Assembly: GCF_954871325.1 (NCBI RefSeq)
Contig: NC_088776.1
Span: 42,302,569-42,366,568, forward strand
Reading direction: 5' to 3'
DNA: 64,000 nt
Origin: Gordionus sp. m RMFG-2023
Taxonomy: Eukaryota; Nematomorpha; Gordioida; Chordodea; Parachordodidae
In this document: positions 34,559 through 44,537 of the stretch, piece by piece
How the letters are laid out: every line of letters begins with the position of its first letter
How positions within the stretch are numbered: the first letter of the stretch is position 1
Translations under genes and position numbers: made by a program
The notes under the pieces: model-generated
The model's input: only the letters and a program-made list of their open reading frames with translations
Databases searched by the model: none
What the model was told of the DNA's origin: nothing

Positions 34559-35545
34559 TCAGAATTTCCCAAATGACGTTACTAATTCTCCCAATGACAA
34601 TCCCCACACGCCATTCTTGACAAAAACAGAATTGCCAAATGTTAATTCTCTGAACTTTATTCTTTTAATTTTAGGTCGCATATCACAGTCACTGTCCTTC
34701 AAAAAACTCCATTTCCATCTTAGTTCCCTGCCGAATAATCTAAACGCAGGTGAAGTTTTGGTTGTCGAATGAGTGGTATTGCGATAATTCAATAACACCT
34801 CTTCCAATAACCTATCATCCCAACCACCTAATTTATAAATCATATCCTTAGCTGAGCGTACCGCTCTTTCAGCCATACCATTTGAAGACGGACGGTATGC
34901 AGGAGTAAATATATGTGTTATACCCTTTTTTAATAGAAAATTTTTAAAATCATACGACCTAAAAGCTGGTCCATTATCAGAAACCAACTCTACGGGATAA
35001 CCAAATCTAGAAAAAATATTATTTAATACCATAATCGTGGTATTAGTAGTAATATTTTTAACCTTGATAATCTCAAGCCATCGAGAGTACCCATCAATTA
35101 TTACTAATCCATAATAATTCTTAATGGGTCCAAAAAAATCAATAAAAATACGATACCAGGGTTTGCTCGGATCTACCCAATGATTATTTCTAACCCTTGG
35201 TAATTTTGGAGCATTTACCAAACACATATTACACCTAAAAACCATTTCCTTGATGTCTCTTTTAACCCCGGGCCACCAAAAATATCTTTCCATAATATCA
35301 ATCATCCTAGACAAACCTATATGTCCCTCATGAAGAACATTTAGAATATCTTTTCTTAGCGATTGGGGAATAACAATCTGCTCTCCCTTAAAAATGCAAT
35401 CATTTTTAATGAACAACAACTTACCTAGCTCCATATATACTTTAATCTGTGTGAAGATGAAGTTGCTATGATTTTTACTAATGATGATGGTGAACCCCCA
35501 TTTAAACTGGATATCAAAGTTTCGATTTGATGGTAGTGATCTCAT
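34559..35545 (-). mobile_element. Ty3/Gypsy integrase region fossil
   Basis: A 328-residue open stretch holds an integrase: zinc-binding N-domain (HEGHIGLSRMIDIM ... RYFWWPGVKRDI ... CNMC), catalytic core (FIDFFGPI, VIIDGYSRWLEI, LVSDNGPAFRSYDF, TPAYRPSSNGMAERAVRSAK) and a short C-terminal part. Only this section of pol is present next to the Helitron remnant. The family differs from the other two Gypsy groups in the window. It is a partial element. Confidence 0.88.
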
Positions 35546-35905
35546 AAATATAAATATATTAAGTCCAAATCTTGATCCTTTTTCCTTCGATTATAACTAC
35601 TTCATGTTTGCGGGGCTACGAGTTTTGATAATTTAAAAACTATTAATGAAATTTTAATGAGTATACCTTTAAAGAAGCAGCTATTAAAATAAATTTGTTA
35701 TCAGATGATAAAGAATGAGAATCATGCTTAGAAGCGGGATCAGTATATCTGCCGTCACAACTTCGTAGTACTTTTGCCTTTATCTGCATTTTTTTTCAGC
35801 CTGAAAATCCTGCTTATCTTTAGAATAAATTCAGATTTACGATGATTGAAGATTATTTGCGTCAATATTCAGAAGTAATTGTAATAAACATGGCTTTAAT
35901 GGACA

Positions 35906-37490
35906 TTGAAAACGTTTTTCTTGATCGTGGTTTATGTTGTAAAAGTTTTTCATTCGCCTACAAAAATTCCCCCAAAACAACATCATGATGCCCATGTTGA
36001 AGCTGCCGATTCAATCGAGCGTATATCGAAATTAAACCGATTACAAAAATATGCTTTTGACTTAATTATACAAGCGATTAAATTAGAAAATATTTCAGAA
36101 AGATATTTCTTCGTGGATGGCCCTGGGGGTTCAGGAAAAACCTATCTTTACAATACCTTAATGTGTTATATAAGAGCAAATAATCAAATTGTATTGCCTT
36201 TTGCATCAACCGGAATACCCTCTATTCTTTTATAGGGGGGAAAAACCATCCATAGCCGATTTAAATTACCTGTGCTTATCTTTGAAACCTCTACATCCCA
36301 TATGAATTTACATAGTTTGCAAACACTAGATCTAAAAAATAGCAAATTGATCATTATTAATGAGGCCACAATGATGACTAAACACGCTTTGCGATGCATT
36401 GACCAATTACTTTAGGACATAATGCAAAATTCCCACCCATTTGGAGGAAAAGGTATTTTATTAGGTGGTGATTTTAGACAGGCTTTACCAGTAATGCCAG
36501 GCTCCAAAGTCGATATTATAGAGTCGTGTATAAAAAGTTAAGATTTATGGAGTTATTTTAAAATAATACATTTTAATGATAATATGCTTATTCCATCAGA
36601 GCAAGTTGATTACAATGCTTGGTTACTAGAAGGTCTTTCAAGCAGTAATTCTAATCTTCCTACAAATAGAGTTGAAATCCCATTTTATTTGCTTGAAAAT
36701 GATTCATTAATAAAATGTGTGTATGGTAATACTATCAAAATTGCTAATATTGATAATCTTTCTACTAAAATAATATTAACCAGCAAAAATAAAATTGCAC
36801 TTACCCTCAACAACGATATCATTAATATAATTTCAGGCCCTATCAAACATTATTATAGTGCTGATTCCATTGAAAGCGATAATAAGGATGGTTTAATGAA
36901 TTTTCCAATAGAATTTTTTCATTCACAAACTCCATCCGGTATGCCACCTCACAAGCTAACACTTAAGGTTGGTGCAATACTTATGCTTTTACGCAACTTG
37001 AGCCCAAACAAAGGGCTTTGTAATGGTACTAGCTTAATCATACGACATTTACATATTAATTTTATCGATGCTGAGGTATTGACAGGCACTAATAAAGGTT
37101 CTCGAGTTTTTCTCCCACGGATAGATCTAACTCCAAGTGACTCTCAGTTGCCATTTACTTTAAAAGACGCCAGTTTCCTATAATTGCCGCTTTTGTGATT
37201 ACAATAAATAAAAGTCAAGGACCAACTTTTGCACATATAAGCATATTTCTCCCCAAGCCCGTCTTTGCCCATATAAAAGTCAAGGACAAACTTTTAAACA
37301 TGTAGGCTTATTTCTCCCCGAGCCCGTCTTTGCCCATGGGCAATTATATGTAGCTCTTATTAGATGTAAATCTCAAAATAATATGAAAATCATGATTTTG
37401 CCATCAGAATTACAAGGAAAAATTTTAAAAAATGATAAAACATTCATACAAAATATCGTATGTAATGAAATCTTGAATTGATAATTTGTA
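35906..37490 (+). pseudogene. Helitron PIF1-like helicase, broken
   Basis: Superfamily 1B helicase motifs appear in order: Walker A GPGGSGKTYLYNTL (about 36120), STGIPSILL, IIINEATMMTK in the Walker B position (about 36350), GGDFRQALPV (about 36470), LMLLRNLSPNKGLCNGT (about 36990), and ITINKSQGPTF (about 37200), with YVALIRCK-like sequence near 37350. In the cellular and Helitron family this domain unwinds DNA during rolling-circle transposition. In-frame stops interrupt it after STGIPSILL and after the Walker B region. The last part also carries a 65-bp tandem duplication. The Walker B aspartate is Asn here. Confidence 0.9.
37216..37341. repeat. 65-bp tandem duplication inside the helicase
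   Basis: Two near-identical units start CAAGGACCAACTTTT (37216) and CAAGGACAAACTTTT (37281), and both end in CCCGTCTTTGCCCAT. It duplicates the C-terminal helicase motif region. Confidence 0.9.
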
Positions 37491-38158
37491 AGAAATTTAA
37501 AATAGTCATCAATTGTTGTTATTCACAATCAAATCAACAACTTTTGTAATTCAGCATCTTCATCATCAACAACAATAGATTCTATTTTATAATTTATATT
37601 TACACGATTTATTTCAGGTTATTTACGGAAAGCTACGAACAAAGCAAAATAATTATCAAATAAAAGGCAATATAAGGTGATATACCCGACTAATGCTTAA
37701 AAATCTTACATCCCTCTCAATTTTGAAAAATTTAAATCTCCTTTTTAAGTAAAATTTTAGATATTATAAATTTTATTATATTATATTTTTTTATATGGCG
37801 ACAAATGCATATGTGTTGGAACCCGATAATCGTCAAGTCTTGAAGTATAAGCAATTATTATATTTTCTTATAATTCACATCTTTATCTTTTTTTTTCTAT
37901 TTCTCCCTCCTTTTATTCATTCTTTTTTCCATTTCTTTGCTCCCCTAAAATCCATCTCCTACCTTCATGCGGTGGGGAGTGAACAGAAATGCTGATTAAC
38001 AGGAGTTCTGGTGGATAATGCTGATATTTGGGATGCTATTAAGTAACATTGTTTCCGTGTAAAAATTCTTAACTATGGATAATTATAAGAGAGAAAATTA
38101 TTTGATTCATCCATCAATATAGGCAAAATTTATTATTCATAGAAGATAATTCTGATTT

Positions 38159-38187
38159 CCCGTCATTCTTGACGGGTTATCATCTAG
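38159..38187 (+). terminator. Helitron 3' terminus: hairpin plus CTAG
   Basis: CCCGTCA, a four-base loop, and TGACGGG form a perfect 7-bp stem at 38159-38176. Seven bases later comes CTAG (38184-38187), followed by T. This is the classic Helitron end, where a subterminal hairpin precedes CTRR and insertion is before T. Confidence 0.92.
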
Positions 38188-39063
38188 TAATATAATATTT
38201 TTAAAAAAACGAAATGGATCCGATAAAAATCGTAATCACTAACAATTAAATTGTGTCTGAAATAATGGATTCATTAAGTTTTTTACAAAATTTCATATTA
38301 TATAAAGAAATTAATTCTGCAAATTATTATCCTTAGTTTGGAAATAAAAAAAATTACTGGAAACATGCCCCAAAAACCGTTATGAAAAAACTTTTGGAAA
38401 TGGCCTTATGTAAAAGTAGGGGGAGAAAAATTCAAGGGTAGAATGATCCTTAGTATATACAAGGATTTTGATCATGATCCTCATTTCTAAAACGGATGGT
38501 CGAATCGGACAATTTTACAAAATTAGGATCATCGATAGTTTGATTGAGATTATTTATGAAGAGCTAATATATAAGTGCAAATATTGTTCTAATATTTTTT
38601 AAAATTTAATAAAATATGCAAATCAAGTTTTAAGACCAATTAAACAATAAGTCCATTTAATTTACTTTCATATATTGGAAAAATGGCTATTAACGAAATT
38701 CTAATTGATACGGGTAAACATTTAACTCTTCTCTTGCCATGCCACAATATTGAGAAAATTTCATATTGATAAAAATAGTTATAGGAACTAAATGGATTTA
38801 TACTGCAAACCAGCAGTTTAAATCTCAAAAAAACATAGTAAAGGGAAATAACAATTTGGTATTATTTTTCTCCAAATTTTTTTTTATTATTATTAAACTT
38901 TGTTATACTATCTAGATTTAAATAATAACGCATTTTTTTATAACCTTGTAATAATACTGTCTTTGTTTATATGTATTATCATAAAATATTATAATTATAA
39001 ATAAATATCGTATGCCGAATTATTCAAATTATGTAAAACAAATCGATTAATAAATAGTACCGT
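38188..39063. other. AT-rich intergenic, dipeptidase 3' flank
   Basis: Nothing is recognised apart from the 3' flank of the minus-strand dipeptidase gene. Confidence 0.45.
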
Positions 39064-40740
39064 TTAGTTAGATTGATCGAGAAGAGAATGATGTTTGGCT
39101 AGTTCGTATATATAGGAAACTAAACTTTTTATACCCATAATATGACGATTAATATTGATATGTTCATTTTCGGAATGAGCTCCATCTGCTGCGTATGATA
39201 GGGGCATTAGTATTAAACTATTATTTGGATCTTTTAGATATTTAGATAAGTACACAGCAGCTGGAACTGTACCGCCATCTCTTGTTAAATCCGGATATCT
39301 TCCATATACCCTTTTAATAGCTTCAGATGCCAATTGGAAATTATTATTCTTATAGTTTGTAAGCCATGATTCAACCTCCTCTTCAATTACAATATTAAGA
39401 GAATTTCCAGTGTTATGTTGTTTATGTAACTTAGTTATATACTCGATAACATTATTCTTTACCTTTTGAGGGTCTTGATGAGGAACAAGCCTTATTGAAA
39501 ACTTGCCTATAACCTTGTGGGGTATAACAGTTTTGGCACCAGGCCCAGAAAAAGCTCCTTCTATGCCGTGTATACTCAACGATGGCTCCCTCCATTTATG
39601 TGAAAGCGCATCTATTTTAGAGGAATGCAATAGGTAGCCTAAAGATCCTACATTCTTTTTGTAATCTTCCATATTGAAATCGAAATTTGAGTATGCATTG
39701 ATTTCATCGGCAGTCAAAGGATCAATATCATCATAAACTCCTGGAATTGTTATTTGGCCGGTTGTTACATTGCTCAATTTAGATAAAATTTCCACTAGCT
39801 GAATTGTTGATTCATGAACGGAACCTCCATATACGCCTGAATGTAAATCTTCTTTTGCGCTCTGAATTTGCACGTAAAAATAGAGTAAGCCCCTAAGTCC
39901 ATAAGTTAAACAAGGATTTTTCACGTTAGGGCAAAAATTATCAGATATCACGGCGTAGTCTATATTTTTGAAAAAACGTTTCTCTTGCTTAAATATTCTC
40001 CTTAAACCGAACGATCCAGATTCTTCGGCTGTTTCCAGAAAGAACTTTATTTTCATTGGTATACAAATTTTAAGATCAATCATAGCTCTAATAGCATTTA
40101 TCCAAGCTAGGATTGGCCCTTTGTTATCACTTGAACCTCTCCCGTAAAGATTATCGCCTACTCTGGTCAATACAAATGGATCAGATTTCCAGCCATCGGA
40201 TCTACGAGCCGGCACTACGTCCAAATGGCCGTATATAAGAAGAGATATGTTATTGGAAGGAGAAGATTTCGATTGAGGTAAAGTGTTGAATAGAAATGGA
40301 GGTCCGAAAGTTTCAATCAGTAAGTCTCGTCTATGACGATATTTGTTTGTATGTTTGTGAGGATTCTCCCTTCTTCTCTTATACTGTTTGATTTTATAAT
40401 TTATAAATTTGATATCGGATCTGAAGCCCATGTTTCTAAACATTTTTTGAGACCATTCAACCACATGTAAGAGCTCTGGGTAATCTTCGGGGAATGCAGA
40501 AACACTAGGAAATTTTACAGCTTCTGATAACTCTTTGATATAATGAGCTTCGTTACTTTCTATATGGTCAAAGATGCTTTGTAATAATTTTTCATCTAAT
40601 ATATGACAATTTTCGTTAAGGTGTGAATATTCGTATTTTTTAGAATTTTCTCCAGAACTATCTATTCCAATTATGACATATTTACATAAATATGTGAAAA
40701 CTAGAGCATATAGACGGGTGAGGAACGATTTATTTAACAT
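39064..40740 (-). CDS. Carnosinase-like M20 metallodipeptidase, paralogue A
   Basis: A 558-residue M20 peptidase of the cytosolic non-specific dipeptidase/carnosinase (CNDP) group, which hydrolyses dipeptides using a two-metal site. Predicted metal ligands, by alignment with CNDP2, are His172 (YGHLDVVP), Asp205 (SSDNKGP), Glu239-Glu240 (AEESGSFG), Asp267 (SDNFCPN) and His522 (GAHSENEH). The dimerisation-domain motifs HSGVYGGSVHES, GAFSGPGAKTVIPHKV and TRDGGTVPA are all present. A hydrophobic N-terminus (about residues 5-25) suggests a signal peptide or anchor, so it probably enters the secretory pathway, like secreted CNDP1 rather than cytosolic CNDP2. It is longer than vertebrate members (475-507), mostly from a basic insert at about residues 115-145. 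There is one uninterrupted exon with all catalytic positions kept. Substrate is not determined. Confidence 0.94.
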   Translation of the reverse strand: MLNKSFLTRLYALVFTYLCKYVIIGIDSSGENSKKYEYSHLNENCHILDEKLLQSIFDHIESNEAHYIKELSEAVKFPSVSAFPEDYPELLHVVEWSQKMFRNMGFRSDIKFINYKIKQYKRRRENPHKHTNKYRHRRDLLIETFGPPFLFNTLPQSKSSPSNNISLLIYGHLDVVPARRSDGWKSDPFVLTRVGDNLYGRGSSDNKGPILAWINAIRAMIDLKICIPMKIKFFLETAEESGSFGLRRIFKQEKRFFKNIDYAVISDNFCPNVKNPCLTYGLRGLLYFYVQIQSAKEDLHSGVYGGSVHESTIQLVEILSKLSNVTTGQITIPGVYDDIDPLTADEINAYSNFDFNMEDYKKNVGSLGYLLHSSKIDALSHKWREPSLSIHGIEGAFSGPGAKTVIPHKVIGKFSIRLVPHQDPQKVKNNVIEYITKLHKQHNTGNSLNIVIEEEVESWLTNYKNNNFQLASEAIKRVYGRYPDLTRDGGTVPAAVYLSKYLKDPNNSLILMPLSYAADGAHSENEHININRHIMGIKSLVSYIYELAKHHSLLDQSN

Positions 40741-42974
40741 GTTTTTAATGAATATCTATAATTAAAATGAATTTAAATCAACAATAATTTATGAAATCAC
40801 ATAAAAAAATTTTATGCCAACTTAGATTATTATCTTATTTGGGCCAGCCTGGGGTTATAAGACCTGAATATTTTGCTTAATTATTAATATAAAATTTCTT
40901 AGTAACCCTAATGAATTGATTCTACTGAATATAAGAATTTGGCTCATTTATTAATGCCACTAATGTTGAATTTAACCTCAATATACCTATAAATATTATT
41001 GTAATAAAATTTAAAAAAAGGATTTAAATAGTCAAATAGGGCTAATCTAATATTCATATTTTTTTCCTGTCTCATTTTTTTAACCGGTATTCACATAATT
41101 TTTACAATTATCCGACATAAATTCTCCGACTATGATAAAGGGGCAAATTTTTTTCCTTCAGATTAAAAATCGTTGAAATTAAAGTCAAAAAAAACTGTAA
41201 AAAAATTCTTTAGTTACATTTTATTTAATGTTGCAAAATTATATCTAAAAAATTATTCTAAAAATTTTGGGAGATTTTTTTTATCATAATTTTTTTCATT
41301 TTCAGAGAATTATTTGCGCGATTGCCACAATATAATTTAATTTTTTTTCCTAAGATATTTTAATTTGAAATAAATATACTATATTTATCCCAGAGTCCTG
41401 CAATTAGCAAAAGCTCAAATTTTTAAAGTTGGCCTGGATATATAAAAAAATTCTATTTTAAATACTTGACTTGGATTTTATATTTCTCATTTTTGGCCTA
41501 ACGTTAACCACATTTTAAAAAATTTTTCTAAATTGTTTTTAAAGGGCAATCGAAAATATGAGCAATATATTCTAATTAATTGAATTAATTTTATAGAAAA
41601 TCGACTCGGCCAGGGTTTGTTTTAATTTTTAAGCCCGGGCCGGATTTTTTAAATATAATACTTTACTCAGGTTCGGGGCTTGCAGATCTTAGATCTATCA
41701 ATTTATATGTAATGATATTAGTTCTTATAATAAAATATTATTAAGAATTAATTTTACTTTTTTTAGGAATATAGTCTTTTTTGCCTAAGAATAATTGGAT
41801 TAGTTTTTTTTATATAAATATAGCGTTTGTCAAAATATTAAACTTAATCACATCTAATAAAATGATAATTTTATAGAAAATATTTCTAGATATTATAAAT
41901 CATCATTCCATTGAAAATCAGAAAGAAGGGAGGTATATATTACCTTTTAAATTAACCGGTTAAATAAAACTTTTACCTTAAAAAAATTTTTTTTTTAACA
42001 AAATCATCAATAATAATTAAATTATTTTTAATATTTTTAATTTATTGGACATCTGTTATATATTTTAAGTAGTGAATTATATAATATCAAATTTTTACAT
42101 TATTAATATTAGAGAAACTGTTTTTAAGATAAGTTTACCCTAAATTTTCAGATTTATTGATTTTGATTTTCTATATTTTGAAGAGATAAAACATATATTG
42201 TAGTAAAATACATTTTCATTAAAAATGTAACATGCCATATTTTTTTTATTTTTATATAAAAAAATTTTAATAATTAAAATATTGTAATTAGGTGAAAGTC
42301 AAAAAAAAATGATTATACCCATCTTCCATAATTTCAGCCCTTTTTTTTATTATGAGTAAAAAAAAATGTAGGTGCCAACTATCAATATATTATGACCTCC
42401 AGTGATTTTTATTTGTATTATAATTTTTGTTATTTATGATATCAAGCGGAGGAGAGTGTTACGTATTATTATATATTATAAAATAAACAACACCATTGTT
42501 ATTAGTAACAATGAAATTCTCTAAAATGGGGACAAGTCATGCTACTTTAAAAAAATATATATAAATTCGATGTGAAGTTTAATTTGAGTTTTAGATATTG
42601 TATGTATCATATTTTTAAAATAATTCCGCCGCTTTTATTATAATTCCAATAAAATCTACTAAAACCCACTTTATTCAGGCTTATACACAATATTAAAAAA
42701 GATATGTTTGCCTTATATTATTGAGAATAAGAAAAAAAAATTGAATTTTATGTAAATTGTGATTTTTTTAAAATCAAATTCTTTAGATCTAGATTAGTAA
42801 ACCAGGTAAGAAAATATTTGAATCGTCAAGGTTAAAATTATAATTTTTTTAGAGCATCTTATAAAATAAAATATATTAGCCAATCCTACCAAAATAAAAC
42901 AGCCCCCAATTTATAAACCCAGTAAAAAATATTTTTGGTAGGCTTTAATTCATACTATCTAATTTTAATCGATT
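40741..42974. other. Upstream flank of dipeptidase A, part of the duplicated segment
   Basis: Directly upstream of the start, AATGAATATCTATAATTAAAAT matches the flank of paralogue B. Weaker matches with the flank of B continue out to about 42540 (GAAGAGATAAAA; TATGACCTCCA; GTTATT...ACAATGAAATTC). A CCCGGGCC-containing patch at about 41600-41690 resembles the GC-rich MITE at 43.5 kb. No gene is seen. Confidence 0.55.
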
Positions 42975-44537
42975 TTATATTGCCATTCTTTTCCAAGGGT
43001 TGTGATAACCGCAAAAATCTTTAAAAAAATTTTGGAATAGTGATTTACTTTTACATTCAAACATTTGTTTTTTAGTTAGCTTACGAATCTGAGGTTCTAG
43101 AGTAAATTTAGCTGGTATATCGACAATTGATGCAAGCTCATGAACAATTTTACTAGAACAAATATTATTTAAGATTTATGCCCAACTTAGACAGTTGCCC
43201 AATTTACTGACATTTTACCTTTTTATTTTACCATCTTTAATAAAGTTGAGCAAAAAGGGAAATTTTATTAAACCATTTCTAAAAGCTTTTTATTCATCAA
43301 AATCGTGGATAAAATTATGAATGTATACATAAACTTAAACAAAATAATACTGTTTATATTTATATATATAGTACCGTCACTAGGTGATATATAGTACCGT
43401 CACTAGGTGGGGAAGCCCCTTTAAAAATTTAGAATTTTTTCTATATCTAAAACAAAGGTCATTTTAAAAATCTAAAAGGTCGTAATTTAAAAATTTTTTT
43501 GAGTCCTCCTGAGATTGTAAAAGACTAGTGATGTCATTGTATATATCAGAGACCTGCAGAGGTACCATTTGCACGTCAAGGCATGGTTTTTTTAAAAAAA
43601 TATTTTCGGCCCGGCCTGGATATTTTTCCAAACATTTTTTACGGGCCGGCCAGGCCTGGGTTTTATATTTTAAGGTCCCGCCCGGCTTTTTTTTAAAAAA
43701 AATTTCAGACCCGGCCCGGATTTTTTTAAAATATAATATATTTATTTTTGGTTTTTTATCTAATAATGGCTATTTCAAATATTTAGTTTTAAAATATAAG
43801 GCCCTGCCCGGATATTTTTTTTTAAAAAAAATTTCAGGCCCGACCCGGTTATATTTAAAAAAATATAAATACGTCTCTGGATATATATATATATAACAAT
43901 ATTTTGCATACAAAAAGAATAATAATTAATTTATGAAATAAAATGTTGTCTTTGTTTATTAGGTATATGATATGTTTTATTTGCATGGCATTTGATAATG
44001 TCTTTTTGGATTTATGATTGTGAACAGTTTCTTTTGAAATATTAATTCTAGAATATTCTCTTTAAGTGATTTAGAAAATTAATAACCTAGATTTTTTTGA
44101 TTAACAAAAACTCGTTCTATTTTGTTTTTTATAAATTAATTTTGTTATTTAAATGAATAGTTTTTAAAAGATGATTAAATCTTATAATATAAATGAATGA
44201 ATGCAACAAATGTCCATTTTATAGAGGTCTTATAAATGGGCAAAAAATTAAAACTGCCCACTTTTTAGAGTAGGCAGTTGCCTAATATATCAAGGTATTT
44301 TATGATAGTAGTTAATAGGAATTTGACTGGAACTTAAAATTTTGGTGAAATTAAGGTTTTGCCCGAATTGTCAAGTGCCCACATTAGACAGTTTTGACTG
44401 TATTCTGCTAAAAATATCATATAAACATCAGAATATCTTAATTCTGTGGAACCAGAATCTATATCTTCTAGTTCTATATTATCTTCATCAAAAAAATTTA
44501 TTTCTTCAGTTTCATTTTCAGCATGAACGTTGCTCAT
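42975..44537 (-). CDS. Possible small spliced host gene, unrecognised
   Basis: A start exon from 44537 encodes a strongly acidic N-terminus (MSNVHAENETEEINFFDEDN, then IELEDIDSGSTELRYSD). A separate protein-like segment (43152-42975) after a TTCTAG acceptor encodes KIVHELASIVDIPAKFTLEP, then QIRKLTKKQMFECKS and FFKDFCGYHNPWKRMAI before a stop. Linking the two is inference: the 1.2-kb gap holds a MITE, and the donor is ambiguous (GTTTAT at 44426 is out of phase; GTGGGC further on is in phase). I do not recognise the family. Each segment alone looks more like coding sequence than background. Confidence 0.4.
43547..43879. mobile_element. CCCGG-rich MITE with CAGAGAC termini
   Basis: It begins CAGAGACCTGCAGAGG and ends CGTCTCTG. 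The interior consists of repeated GGCCCGGCC/GACCCGG words separated by T/A homopolymer runs, able to fold into many hairpins. The 122-residue open frame over it is an artefact of that repeat. AT-only flanks make the target duplication unreadable. Similar GC-word patches at about 4480-4600 and 41600-41690 suggest further fragments. Confidence 0.65.

Larger units (their letters stand above)
35590..38187 (+). mobile_element. Helitron remnant with intact 3' terminus
   Basis: It carries the helicase half of a Helitron transposase (frames broken), about 700 bp of AT-rich tail, and a 3' end with a hairpin followed by CTAG. The rolling-circle Rep domain and the 5' TC end are not seen, so it is 5'-truncated or disrupted at the boundary with the integrase fossil. 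Pre-helicase peptide fragments typical of Helitrons (EAGSVYLPSQLRSTFAFI) lie at about 35730-35800. Confidence 0.88.

Noticed and set aside
43528-43896. 122-residue frame with repeated ARPGYF/KKISGP-like units
   Set aside because: The repeat comes from CCCGG words and T-runs of a MITE, not from protein selection.
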